Source: Pseudobdellovibrionaceae bacterium (GTDB taxonomy: Bacteria > Bdellovibrionota > Bdellovibrionia > Bdellovibrionales > Bdellovibrionaceae). From it: a stretch of 35,559 nt of DNA. The stretch lies in NCBI GenBank assembly GCA_019637895.1, contig JAHBUU010000013.1:1-35559 (forward strand), written 5' to 3'. Of this stretch, positions 9,661-17,251 are shown in pieces. A program made the position numbers and the translations under genes. Each line of letters opens with the position of its first letter. The stretch's first letter is position 1. The notes under the pieces were generated by a model. It was not told where the DNA came from. It saw only the letters and a list, made by a program, of their open reading frames with translations, and searched no databases.

Positions 9661-10566
9661 ATGGAAACAAATGACTCTTTGCGCGGAATCTTTGCCTTTG
9701 TTCAAGTTGTCGAAAGCGGCAGTTTTTCGGCCGCCGCTCAAGCTCTTGGAGTGTCAAAATCTCATGTCAGCAAACTCATCGGCGCCCTCGAGCGCGATTT
9801 GGGAATCGCCCTTCTCATGCGCTCGACACGCAAAATCCAACTGACAAACCTGGGCGAAAAGTATCTGGAAAACTGCCGACAGGCTTTGACGCAACTGCGG
9901 GAAGCCCGCAATGAAATCCTTGAATTGTCAGAGGTCCCCAGCGGGAGCCTTCGTGTCACCCTTGCCGGCATTTTCGGAGAAGAGCACATCGCCCCCGTCC
10001 TTATTGAAATGGCCAGGAAGTATCCATCCCTAAAAGTCGAACTGGATTTCAGCTCTCGGGTCGTGGACCTGATCCAAGAACGCTTCGATGTCGCCATCCG
10101 CATCGGCGACCTTTCAAGCTCGACTCTGGTGGCGCAAAAGATTGCATCCAGAGTCGAATATGTCGTGGCCTCGAAGGCCTATCTGAAGCGAAACCCACCG
10201 ATTCAAGAACCTTCGGATCTGATTCATCACAACTGCCTGGGCGAACGCCCTCATTGGGACTTCCGTCATCGCGGCAAGAAGATTCAGGTGCCGGTTCGGG
10301 GGAATTTCCGAAGCAACAATCCCCGTGTCATCCAAAAGGCAGCACTTGCGGGCCTGGGCATCGCCTATCTGCCGGGAGCTTACGCCTTTGAAAAAATCAA
10401 AAAAGGCGAACTGGTCCCGATCCTGGAAAACTTCAGGCAGGAAAAAAAGGACATCTGGATCGTAACCCCACCCAAGGCGAATAAGAGCAAAAACCCGAAT
10501 GTGCGTTTGTTCATCCAAGAAGTACGGAAGCATTTGTCCACATCCTATTCAGACCTCATGTTCTGA
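9661..10566 (+). CDS. LysR family transcriptional regulator
   Basis: A 301-residue LysR-type regulator of standard length. The N-terminal helix-turn-helix (about residues 8-67) has the hallmark 'FVQVVESGSFSAAAQALGVSKSHVSKLIGALERDLG' pattern in pieces, followed by the linker helix and a periplasmic-binding-protein-like effector domain (about 95-295). It is divergent from the formaldehyde operon with an 88-base shared region, the classic position for a LysR regulator of the neighbouring operon; control of adhC-fghA is therefore inferred. No clear ribosome binding site precedes the ATG. A TTGACC (9625-9630) and TAATAT (9646-9651) pair lies so close to the start codon that the message could be nearly leaderless, but its 15-base spacing is short. 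Confidence 0.95.
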   Translation: METNDSLRGIFAFVQVVESGSFSAAAQALGVSKSHVSKLIGALERDLGIALLMRSTRKIQLTNLGEKYLENCRQALTQLREARNEILELSEVPSGSLRVTLAGIFGEEHIAPVLIEMARKYPSLKVELDFSSRVVDLIQERFDVAIRIGDLSSSTLVAQKIASRVEYVVASKAYLKRNPPIQEPSDLIHHNCLGERPHWDFRHRGKKIQVPVRGNFRSNNPRVIQKAALAGLGIAYLPGAYAFEKIKKGELVPILENFRQEKKDIWIVTPPKANKSKNPNVRLFIQEVRKHLSTSYSDLMF

Positions 10567-10673
10567 CCACCCCCGAAACACAGAAATGCCAGAATGACCG
10601 TCTCAACTTGAGACCACCCCTCGTGCAGACCACGTGAAAGGACGATAATAAAGGACGACCTTAAGGGGGATCA

Positions 10674-12113
10674 GTGACGATTTTGCGTTGGGCTTTCCAG
10701 ACTGCAACGATCTACGCCTCGCTAATGCTGATTCCATTCAATGCCTCCGCAGAGCAAACAGGCTTTAGCTGCCAGCAAATGCTGAAAAATATCGGTTACT
10801 ACGGTGGTGCATTCTCGGCCGGAGGCATTGGACTGACATCTTTCCTCGGTGAAAAGGGTGGAGAGTTCATCGCTGGTTATGCTTGCGGGGCCGATCCCGA
10901 TGCACCCCCTCCCGCCTCCTGCCAAACAAATCCAAACTCCGAACAGTGCCGTAAAGATCGGGAACAGCAAGCACAGCAAGGTCCCCCACAATGCCTGGTC
11001 GCAACCAGAGCCTACGCACAAGCCTGTGCAGCAAGCCACGGCACGGCTTCCACCTCCTGCTCGGACTCGCAAATGCCTCGCTCGAATCAAAGCAGCCAAC
11101 AGACGTCGGACGCCATTCAAAACTCAGAGAATTTCAACGACACCTGCCGCCAGGTCAGAGGGTTCAATGAAACCTTCCAGCAGGAGTTGCAACAGTTCGC
11201 CGCCTCCTGCGAAAGCGCCGTCACTCAATGTGCAAATGCCTGTCAGCAAATGCAAAACTCGGCAGCTGGCTGTTCTTCAGCGGAAGCCCAACGGATCGCC
11301 GCTCAATACCAATCGCAAAATACGAGCTGCCAGTCCGGCGGGACTCTGGCTTCTCGCCCTTCACAAGCTCGAGGCGAGGCGACCAAAGCCAAAGAAACGA
11401 TGAACCAGTCCGCTGCTTGCGCGAAGTCCTCACAGGCCGCCCAGGTGGCTCAGAATTCTCCGGCTTCAAATCTCAATAATCCATCGATCGACACCAGTGG
11501 CGACGCGCCCGCCAGCAGCCAAGATCGCAACGTGGCCAGTACAACGAAAGATTACCAACTGGCGATTCCTGATTCATCAACGCCCAAAGTGGGGGTCGGA
11601 GCGAACCGAACCGACACGACCGGCGCCATCGCCTCCGATGTGACTGACACCACCGGCGATATGCCCGCCAATCACTGGGGCACGGATGGCTCGTTGGCTT
11701 CTCTCCCGACGACACCCAGTCGCAGGCCCGCCGCAGATGACAGCGAGAATCCAAACAATCTCGAGCAAACCGTTTCGGCTGACGCGGCCTCGGGAACTTA
11801 CGGTGGCGGAAAAGGCCGAGCTTATCGAGCGCTCGCTCGCCCGGTGAAAGCGGCCGGGATGATGGATGAAAGCGAAGACAAAGACGCGAAGCTGACCTCT
11901 GCTGAAGATGTTCCCGATCTCAATCAGTTCCGCCCAACAGGAATGACAGGGCTCGTCCGTTGCGCCGATGGCGTCTCGGCGGCCTCTCTCCCAAAAACTT
12001 CAGGTGGCACCCCCGTCCAGTGCGTGCATAGTCCATATAAAGATCTCTTCAAAGCGGTTCGTGAATGTTACGAACGCGAAGTCCAAGATCAGAAACTCTA
12101 TTACGACCTCTAG
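10674..12113 (+). CDS. Secreted Cys/Gln/Ser-rich protein of unknown function
   Basis: A 479-residue exported protein starting at GTG after AAGGGGG. A signal peptide covers about residues 1-26 ('FNASA'). The mature region up to about 260 is rich in Gln, Ala and Ser with many Cys residues, often in pairs spaced by 4 to 8 residues, suggesting disulfide-linked helical segments. Residues 265-390 are low-complexity, with Ser, Thr, Asp and Pro, probably disordered. The C-terminal end (about 420-479) has two more Cys around 'GGTPVQCVHSP' and 'VRECYEREVQDQ'. I do not recognise any family. The next gene on the same strand, a small lipoprotein, starts 96 bases downstream, so they may share a transcript. 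Confidence 0.8.
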   Translation: MTILRWAFQTATIYASLMLIPFNASAEQTGFSCQQMLKNIGYYGGAFSAGGIGLTSFLGEKGGEFIAGYACGADPDAPPPASCQTNPNSEQCRKDREQQAQQGPPQCLVATRAYAQACAASHGTASTSCSDSQMPRSNQSSQQTSDAIQNSENFNDTCRQVRGFNETFQQELQQFAASCESAVTQCANACQQMQNSAAGCSSAEAQRIAAQYQSQNTSCQSGGTLASRPSQARGEATKAKETMNQSAACAKSSQAAQVAQNSPASNLNNPSIDTSGDAPASSQDRNVASTTKDYQLAIPDSSTPKVGVGANRTDTTGAIASDVTDTTGDMPANHWGTDGSLASLPTTPSRRPAADDSENPNNLEQTVSADAASGTYGGGKGRAYRALARPVKAAGMMDESEDKDAKLTSAEDVPDLNQFRPTGMTGLVRCADGVSAASLPKTSGGTPVQCVHSPYKDLFKAVRECYEREVQDQKLYYDL

Positions 12114-12209
12114 CTTCGCCGGCCTCTGCTCATGACAAATTCATCACCTCCCTCAAGGTTCGCCCTGTGCTGTACTCAGGGCTAAGACGAATCATTCTTG
12201 GGAGGTCCC

Positions 12210-12599
12210 ATGACACCAATTCTGACCAGTGCTCTGCTTGCAACCCTTCTTCTCACATCCTGCAGTCATCCTCGCAAAGTTGCAGAAGCGCCGCCCGCCC
12301 CCGCGACACCGACCGTGTCCTCCTTTTTTTTACAGGAAGAGGAGTTTCGAATGCGCGATGAAACTCCGATCGTCGAACGAAGAGTCACGACTCTCAATCC
12401 CGTCCGGCAAACATCGAGCGATGTCAGTCTTCTGCGTGAGGAACCGGATCGAGATATCGCCTCGGTTCCACTGACCCAGGCCCCTCTTGTTCAAGAAGAA
12501 CGCAAATGGCTTCCTTGGATGACTCTTGCCTTCGGACTGCTCTTGGCCGTCGCTTTAGCACTGAGCGTGCGGGCCGCAAGAAATGGACCTCGGAAATAA
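12210..12599 (+). CDS. Small lipoprotein with a C-terminal membrane helix
   Basis: A 129-residue protein. The N-terminal signal ends in a lipobox 'LTSC' with Cys18 as the predicted lipidated residue. A Pro-rich linker (about 22-36) and a charged middle part follow. Residues about 99-118 ('WLPWMTLAFGLLLAVALALS') form a predicted transmembrane helix followed by a basic tail 'RAARNGPRK'. Having both an N-terminal lipid anchor and a C-terminal helix is unusual and may tether it at both ends. The ATG at 12210 is chosen over the in-frame TTG at 12198 because GGGAGG lies just upstream of it and would be inside the coding region otherwise. No family is recognised. A bidirectional terminator follows directly. 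Confidence 0.7.
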   Translation: MTPILTSALLATLLLTSCSHPRKVAEAPPAPATPTVSSFFLQEEEFRMRDETPIVERRVTTLNPVRQTSSDVSLLREEPDRDIASVPLTQAPLVQEERKWLPWMTLAFGLLLAVALALSVRAARNGPRK

Positions 12600-12632
12600 A
12601 AAAAGGGCGCTTCGAATCGAAGCGCCCTTTTT
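12597..12632. terminator. Bidirectional terminator between convergent units
   Basis: A GC-rich inverted repeat (9-bp stem 12605-12613 with 12619-12627, nearly continuous through the loop) flanked by an A-tract on the left and TTTTT on the right. It serves the small lipoprotein gene on the plus strand and the SPFH/NfeD operon on the minus strand, whose stop is at 12660. Confidence 0.9.
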
Positions 12633-12659
12633 GTTTTGTCTTGCCTAATCCAGTCCGTT

Positions 12660-13586
12660 TTAGACCGAGGACTGCTTTGACTTCACGCGATCGAAAACGC
12701 TGAAGGCCGAGGCGATCATTGCATTCGGATCGGCCACATTGCTGGGAACGATCAGAAGATCGGAATTCGTCGCCATCGAACCCAGTTGCTTCACGTACTC
12801 TTCCGCCACCCGCAAAGACGCCGCGTCTCGTCCGCCCTCGCTGGCCAAAGCGTCCGCGATCAACTTGATCCCTTCGGCAGAAGCCTTTGCGACAGACAGA
12901 ATCGCCTCGGCCTGACCTTCCGCTTGGTTGATCTGCCGCTGCTTATCCGCCTCGGATTGTTTGATCATATCCTGCTTGCGACCTTCGGCATTGTTGATCA
13001 GAGAATCCCGGGTTCCTTCGGACTCGAGGATCTTTGCCCGCTTTTCACGCTCGGCACGCATTTGTTTTTCCATGGCGTCCAAAACGTCTTTTGGCGGATT
13101 GATCGATTTGATTTCGTAACGAAGGACCTTCGCTCCCCACGGTTGGGTCGCACTATCGATCGACATGACGACCGCGTTGTTGATGCGTTCACGCTCTTCG
13201 AAGGTTTTATCGAGATCGATTTTCCCCACTTCGGAACGAAGAGTCGTCTGAGCCAACTGAATGATCGCTAGCTCATAATCATTCACCCCGTAAGAGGCGG
13301 CCTTTGGATCGATGACGCGGTAAAAGATCACACCGTCCACTGTCACCTGAACGTTATCCTTGGTGATACAGATCTGAGGTGGAATATCCAAAACCATTTC
13401 TTTCAAAGCCGTCCGATAAGCAATCCGGTCCATCAAAGGAATGGTGACGTGCAAACCGGCCTCGATGGTCCGATGATATTTCCCGAGGCGTTCGACAATG
13501 AACGCGGATTGCTGAGGCACAATCCGAACCGTCAACACCACGAAGATGACGGCAAAAATGACGACCACGACCGCTAGAATTTCCAT
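12660..13586 (-). CDS. qmcA: SPFH/Band 7 (stomatin-like, QmcA family) membrane protein
   Basis: A 308-residue paraslipin. One N-terminal membrane helix (about residues 2-24) precedes the band 7/SPFH domain (about 25-185) with 'IVPQQSAFIVERLGKYHRTIEAGLH' features and the conserved 'YRVIDPKAASYGVNDYELAI' and 'LRSEVGKIDLD' segments. A long alanine- and glutamate-rich coiled-coil region (about 180-260) follows. Such proteins form ring-like oligomers in functional membrane microdomains and often work with NfeD proteins. The ATG has AAGGAG 9 bases upstream. The NfeD gene lies 21 bases upstream in the same operon, the usual genetic pairing for this family. Confidence 0.93.
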   Translation of the reverse strand: MEILAVVVVIFAVIFVVLTVRIVPQQSAFIVERLGKYHRTIEAGLHVTIPLMDRIAYRTALKEMVLDIPPQICITKDNVQVTVDGVIFYRVIDPKAASYGVNDYELAIIQLAQTTLRSEVGKIDLDKTFEERERINNAVVMSIDSATQPWGAKVLRYEIKSINPPKDVLDAMEKQMRAEREKRAKILESEGTRDSLINNAEGRKQDMIKQSEADKQRQINQAEGQAEAILSVAKASAEGIKLIADALASEGGRDAASLRVAEEYVKQLGSMATNSDLLIVPSNVADPNAMIASAFSVFDRVKSKQSSV

Positions 13587-13607
13587 GTAGAGTCTTCTCC
13601 TTGCAAG

Positions 13608-14027
13608 TTAGTGAATTTTTCGAATTAAAAGGATGTTGCCATCGACACCGACGATCACCGCTCGATCACCGACCTTCAATGCATCGGAATCGAGATTCGT
13701 CGCCAACCAAGACGTTCCCTGGTAAGTGATGCGAGTTTGTTGATGCGGCGGCATCTGCTGATCGACGTGGATCTCTTTCCCCACATCGCCCTCGACAACC
13801 ATGGTCTTCATGAGCCTTGCCTGAATCGGTTTTCTGAGCAACAAACCGCCTGCCACAGCGATCACCGCACAAACCAAGGCCTGGGCAAAAAACGGGGCTC
13901 CCAGCGAAGAGGCCAAAGCCCCCGCGAACGCTCCAAGAGCGATGAAAAGCAGAAAAAAACCGCCCGTCAGCATCTCGCCGATGACAAGGACGATCCCGAT
14001 CACGATCCAAAGAGTCGACATTTCCAT
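13608..14027 (-). CDS. NfeD family protein (short NfeD1b type)
   Basis: A 139-residue membrane protein with three or so hydrophobic helices in the first 65 residues ('WIVIGIVLVIGEMLTGGFFLLFIALGA' region) and a C-terminal OB-fold domain (about 75-139) containing 'VGKEIHVDQ', 'TSWLATN' and 'KVGDRAVIVGVDGNILLI'. Short NfeD proteins of this type lack the protease domain and are partners of SPFH proteins. The start overlaps the upstream gene's stop codon by one base (TAATG), indicating translational coupling. A second ATG two codons later is possible. Confidence 0.92.
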   Translation of the reverse strand: MEMSTLWIVIGIVLVIGEMLTGGFFLLFIALGAFAGALASSLGAPFFAQALVCAVIAVAGGLLLRKPIQARLMKTMVVEGDVGKEIHVDQQMPPHQQTRITYQGTSWLATNLDSDALKVGDRAVIVGVDGNILLIRKIH

Positions 14028-14356
14028 TATTTCTTCCCATCCTTTTTGAAAGCGGCCTTTTCAAGCTGCTGCATGCTCTCGATCTTGCTTCTGAGAAAGG
14101 CCCGCAGCGACTCCCGGAAAAATGGCTCGAACTCGGCATCCGGCGCCCCGGTGGCCCCGACGATCTTCTGATAAAGAGCCAGAGACTCGTCCCCAACCTC
14201 TAAGACGATCTTTTTCTCGCTGAGGTAATCATCAATGAGATCGCGCAAAAGCCAGCTCAGATTGAGCCCCCTGGCTGCGATCTCGTCATACTGATCTTCC
14301 CCTATAAAGAGGCTGATCCGCTTCAGTTCCCGGTCTTTGTTCGTTACATTTGCCAT
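14027..14356 (-). CDS. Ribbon-helix-helix-like protein heading the NfeD-SPFH operon
   Basis: A protein of about 109 residues from ATG 14356 (MANVTNKD). Residues about 11-50 resemble a ribbon-helix-helix DNA-binding domain: a beta strand 'LKRISLFI', then helix 'EDQYDEIAARG', turn 'LNLSW' and helix 'LLRDLIDDYLSEKK'. The remainder is a helical domain without a recognised match. Alternative starts are ATG 14368 and TTG 14380; none has a ribosome binding site, so the start is uncertain. Several CATAC/GTATG repeats overlap the start region and could be an autoregulatory operator. It is translationally coupled to the NfeD gene by a TAATG overlap. The DNA-binding assignment is a pattern-based inference. 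Confidence 0.6.
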   Translation of the reverse strand: MANVTNKDRELKRISLFIGEDQYDEIAARGLNLSWLLRDLIDDYLSEKKIVLEVGDESLALYQKIVGATGAPDAEFEPFFRESLRAFLRSKIESMQQLEKAAFKKDGKK

Positions 14357-14386
14357 ACGTTGATACATACAGGCATACAAGTATGA
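14355..14386. promoter_or_regulatory. Cluster of CATAC/GTATG repeats at the start of the ribbon-helix-helix-like gene
   Basis: Read on the plus strand, CATAC occurs at 14355-14359, 14367-14371 and 14375-14379, followed by GTATG at 14382-14386; the last two form a palindrome with a 2-base spacer. On the minus strand a TTGACG hexamer lies just upstream of the palindrome, so the repeats would fall in the promoter spacer and downstream. This is the expected shape of a ribbon-helix-helix operator, but no binding is shown. Confidence 0.4.
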
Positions 14387-14723
14387 ACGTCAACACTAAA
14401 ATGTGCCGAAATATATTTTTATACATAGATTTCCGCTCCATCCTCGATACCGGCACCCCTTCAGCAAGGATTTACAATAAAGAGAATTCCTCGAAACTCC
14501 GCTCGGCAACACCATGTGAAGGCATTTTCATCACACCTTGTTTAAGCAAATGCGCCCGGCCCATCACCACCCCATGGCCGCAAAAATGCTCAGAGATGTT
14601 GTTCTTTGCCAACATTCACCCCCCCCCAAAAACGGTGCCAAAGCCCCTCTGATGGCGAAAAAACAAAAGAAGGTCCCTCTATTCAGTAGATTTGTTCAAT
14701 CGTCTTATGCTAACTAAGTACCA
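14381..14723. other. Intergenic region of 343 bases
   Basis: I see no supportable gene. The stretch is AT-rich near 14400-14500, should contain the outward promoters of the flanking divergent genes, and includes a run of nine C at 14619-14627. A 100-codon plus-strand frame across it has no ribosome binding site and no recognisable protein character. Confidence 0.6.
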
Positions 14724-15479
14724 ATGGCACTGAACCATCAACCCGCAGTCGATTCAAACGACCTCAACTTACGAGCCGAGTTCATGCAGGCAGCCTTTGG
14801 CGTCGCGGACTTTGCTCGTCGTGCGGGATTCCGGGTCGTTCCTTACCATGACAATTCTCTCCCCCACTTTTCTCGGCTTTCTTTGGACGAAAAAAAACTG
14901 GCCATTGCCTCGCTCGAGGAGATCCTCAGCATCTGCCACGGCAGCCAGAACGAGGGCTGTGACATCAAGGACTCTCTGCAGCTCCTGTGGTTCACGATCC
15001 GACATTTCGGCCTCAAGCCTCCATCGAATATGTTCGATCACATCGGTGAGGGTGACATCATCGCCATTCACCATGGGCCACAGCAGATTTTTCGGAACTT
15101 CGAGTACTTCGAATATTGCAGTTATTCCCTCGAGGAACTGGGCTGCGTCGATTGGACCAAGCTTTACGAGCGTCCCGAGCAAATGGAAAAAGACATTTTC
15201 AGTACTTTTGAGCGCTCTGTCGCGACCAATGCTTTGGCCGTGGCCACTGTCGGTGAACATATCGTGCAAGAGACCTTTGCGCCTCTTCGCCTCCGCATGG
15301 GCTACCGCCTCAAATTCGTGTCCCCTTTATATTATAAAAACTCGGTGACCGCAGACCATCATCTGGTCTGCATGCAGGCGGAGCTCAAAGGCCCCGTCCT
15401 GACAAGCGCCGAGGAAGAAGAACTCTTGAACCTCTATTACAGGAAGCAGAATTTATGGCAGGAACAAAAACCAAATTAG
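14724..15479 (+). CDS. Unknown protein paired with an XRE regulator
   Basis: A 251-residue soluble protein with no signal peptide or membrane helix. It is mostly alpha-helical in the N-terminal half ('FMQAAFGVADFARRAGF', 'LSLDEKKLAIASLEEILSICHG') and contains 'GEGDIIAIHHGPQQIFRNFEYFEYCSYSLEEL', then ends in a segment ('YRLKFVSPLYYKNSVTADHHL' region, about 205-235) with beta-strand character that could be part of a sensor fold. I do not recognise the family. The ribosome binding site is weak. Its last 25 bases overlap the start of the XRE gene, so it is probably cotranslated and could supply an input or partner for that regulator. Confidence 0.75.
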   Translation: MALNHQPAVDSNDLNLRAEFMQAAFGVADFARRAGFRVVPYHDNSLPHFSRLSLDEKKLAIASLEEILSICHGSQNEGCDIKDSLQLLWFTIRHFGLKPPSNMFDHIGEGDIIAIHHGPQQIFRNFEYFEYCSYSLEELGCVDWTKLYERPEQMEKDIFSTFERSVATNALAVATVGEHIVQETFAPLRLRMGYRLKFVSPLYYKNSVTADHHLVCMQAELKGPVLTSAEEEELLNLYYRKQNLWQEQKPN

Positions 15480-15724
15480 CAACTTTTCTCCGTGAAGCCC
15501 GTATCGAAGCCGGCTTGTCTCAAATCGAAGTCGCCAAGGCGCTCGGCTACAGCACCTCCCAATTCATCTCGAACTGGGAGCGCGAACTCGCGGCACCACC
15601 GGTGAAGATCCTCAAGCGTCTCGGCAAGCTCTACTCGATTTCGAGCGATCGCCTCCTCGAAATGCTGATCGAGCAAAGCGAAGAGACTCTTCGCCGTCAA
15701 TTCCGTCAAAGCAAACTGGCCTAA
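15455..15724 (+). CDS. XRE family helix-turn-helix regulator
   Basis: An 89-residue protein with an N-terminal Cro/CI-type helix-turn-helix (about residues 6-62): 'FLREARIEAGLSQIEVAKALG', 'STSQFISNWERE' and 'APPVKILKRLGKLYSI' form the five helices. A short helical tail (about 63-89) follows, rich in Glu and Arg. The ATG has AGGA about 10 bases upstream, inside the preceding gene, with which it overlaps by 25 bases. It ends just before a large hairpin that separates it from the convergent diiron-protein gene. Target genes are unknown; autoregulation of the pair is the simplest guess. Confidence 0.9.
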   Translation: MAGTKTKLATFLREARIEAGLSQIEVAKALGYSTSQFISNWERELAAPPVKILKRLGKLYSISSDRLLEMLIEQSEETLRRQFRQSKLA

Positions 15725-15741
15725 ACAAGGCCTTCCCACCG

Positions 15742-15778
15742 GGGTTCCGATCGGCCATCAGGCCGATTTTCGGAACCC
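15742..15778. terminator. Long hairpin between convergent genes
   Basis: An outer stem (15742-15750 with 15770-15778) and an inner stem (15751-15756 with 15761-15766) around ATCA, with an internal TTT bulge. There is no T-run after it on the plus strand. Its 3' arm encodes the last residues of the opposing diiron-protein gene, whose stop is at 15758-15760. Confidence 0.6.
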
Positions 15779-16399
15779 TTGGTGTCCGCTCTTCTCCGCG
15801 ACATCCTTGAGCAAAGCGATATAATAGTCCGACGTCTGCCTCATATTTTCGATGATCATTTCCGTCTCTTCAGGCGTCACATCCGCCAACATTTTGAAAT
15901 GCTCGCCCATGTGATCCACGTCTTCTTCAACATGAACTTTGATGAACTTAAGAGACTTCTCGGGATTGCCCTTTCGGGTTTGCTCGACAATGCCAGGCCC
16001 ATGCTCGACAGCGATGCCTTCGAGGAAAAGGAAATATCCATAGACGCTCATCGGATTCACGTTCTGAATCCAGTAATACTGAGTGCGGTAAAGGGCGGCG
16101 GTGCTCGAAAAGCAGGAGTAGTCGTCAATCTTTTTTCCCATGGTCTTCAAATCATTGAGGATAATCCGCTCATGGTTTTTTTCCTCTCGAGCGTGATCGA
16201 AGAAACGGAAGTGCAGATTGTTGCGTGAGATCGGGAACAAGGAACCGGCCAAACCGATGATCCGGGTCGTGTACGAACAATAGAAATAGGTCTGAGCCAT
16301 CCATTCGCAATAGAATGCCGGATCCCCCCACGGCATCTCACACACAATCTGTTTTACTTTCGCCATCTCAAGTTCATACGCTTTTTTTAAAACGCTCAC
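15758..16399 (-). CDS. Haem-oxygenase-like diiron (iron-containing redox enzyme) family protein
   Basis: A 213-residue helical protein resembling the haem-oxygenase-like diiron oxidase/oxygenase group (PqqC/TenA fold; known members include UndA and SznF). Candidate metal ligands fall in three helices: 'FFDHAREEKNHE' (His69, Glu72/73, His76), 'FLEGIAVEHG' (Glu127, Glu132, His133) and 'HVEEDVDHMGEH' (His156, Asp160, His163), the last matching the HxxxDxxH pattern. The start is GTG 16399, set by a perfect AGGAGG 6 bases upstream; the frame stays open to 16429 but that would put the binding site inside the gene. It is divergent from an acyltransferase and a desaturase, suggesting it acts on an acyl-derived substrate. 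The reaction is unknown. Confidence 0.75.
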   Translation of the reverse strand: MSVLKKAYELEMAKVKQIVCEMPWGDPAFYCEWMAQTYFYCSYTTRIIGLAGSLFPISRNNLHFRFFDHAREEKNHERIILNDLKTMGKKIDDYSCFSSTAALYRTQYYWIQNVNPMSVYGYFLFLEGIAVEHGPGIVEQTRKGNPEKSLKFIKVHVEEDVDHMGEHFKMLADVTPEETEMIIENMRQTSDYYIALLKDVAEKSGHQGFRKSA

Positions 16400-16536
16400 C
16401 TTTTGCCTCCTGAGCCGTCGACCCTCCAATTCCTCGGAGGTGCCTTTGCAAAACTTTACAAAATTTTAAATCAATTTTATTCGCATAATGTCGAAGAGAG
16501 GGGCGGCCCTCACTCATTTCAGAAGGACGGATATCA
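16400..16536. promoter_or_regulatory. Divergent control region of the acyl-metabolite cluster
   Basis: An AT-rich core (about 16448-16490) lies between the divergent diiron-protein and acyltransferase genes. On the plus strand CATAAT at 16484-16489 is a plausible -10 box, but no well-spaced -35 box is obvious, so an activator may be needed. The minus-strand ribosome binding site AGGAGG lies at its left edge. Confidence 0.4.
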
Positions 16537-17250
16537 ATGATCGACATGAACACCATGAGCTACCATATTCTGGGACGTCACAACTTGATCCGAGACGATC
16601 TTTCTTTGAGAAACGAAGCCTTCACCGCCTGGAAAGAGGTTTGGGAAAGCGTCTATAATAAGTCGGATTCCAATTATGCGCTCAAAGCAGATGAGTTTGA
16701 ACGCCAGGACCTGATCACTTGTATCAAAATCGGTGAACGGATCGCCGCACTCCATCTTTATAGTTTTCACCATCTCGAGTCTCTTGCTTGCCGCAGCACC
16801 CACTATTTTGATTTCTTTACCGAGAACTATTTCAAAGTCCTGGAAAGCAACGGAGTGAAGACCGCCATGTCCATGGAGTTTCTGACCGTTCACCCAGACT
16901 TTAGAAAATCCAATGTCGGCTTCCCCCTGGGCTCCACTCTCGGGCAATTGGGGGCCCTGATCTGGCAACAGGCCAACGTCGATGCCATCATTGCACCGGC
17001 ACGCAACGACCTGAAAGTGAACGAAGCCGCCTATGACCAAGGTTTTCGCTGCATCGAGAAGGAAACCAATCAAAGAGGATTCATCTGTGATTTGATCGCC
17101 CTCTTCCGTGGAGAGCAAAAAAGCTCATCCGACCCTCTGATCAGGCAAGCCACGACCACGCTCTGGGAACGGAAAAAAATCTATGCTTCGGCGGCTGCCT
17201 ATCTTCCACAGACCTCGCCGCAGGTCCTTCAGCCACGGAAAGCGGCTTAA
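16537..17250 (+). CDS. LuxI/FeeM-like N-acyltransferase (GNAT-related fold)
   Basis: A 237-residue cytoplasmic protein. The N-terminal part has the spacing typical of acyl-homoserine-lactone and N-acyl amino acid synthases: Arg25, Phe29, Trp32 in 'LRNEAFTAW', an acidic 'ADEFER' at 51-56, then strand 'RIAALHLYS'. The central part has an acceptor-side strand with Glu114 in 'MEFLTVHPDFRK', a loop and helix in the acyl-CoA/ACP-binding position ('GFPLGSTLGQLGALIW') and 'YDQGFRC' typical of GNAT C-termini. I infer transfer of an acyl chain to an amino compound. AAGGA lies 9 bases before the ATG. The desaturase gene follows immediately. Assignment is by pattern only; an ordinary GNAT acetyltransferase is the alternative. 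Confidence 0.65.
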   Translation: MIDMNTMSYHILGRHNLIRDDLSLRNEAFTAWKEVWESVYNKSDSNYALKADEFERQDLITCIKIGERIAALHLYSFHHLESLACRSTHYFDFFTENYFKVLESNGVKTAMSMEFLTVHPDFRKSNVGFPLGSTLGQLGALIWQQANVDAIIAPARNDLKVNEAAYDQGFRCIEKETNQRGFICDLIALFRGEQKSSSDPLIRQATTTLWERKKIYASAAAYLPQTSPQVLQPRKAA

Positions 17251-17251
17251 A

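Noticed and set aside
14350..14652. A 100-codon plus-strand frame in the 343-base gap
   Set aside because: No ribosome binding site, no domain, and it overlaps the start and likely promoter of the ribbon-helix-helix-like gene.
17183..17251. ATG 17183 as the desaturase start
   Set aside because: It would overlap the acyltransferase by 68 bases and add an Arg-rich segment unlike desaturase N-termini; GTG 17252 directly after the stop is preferred.
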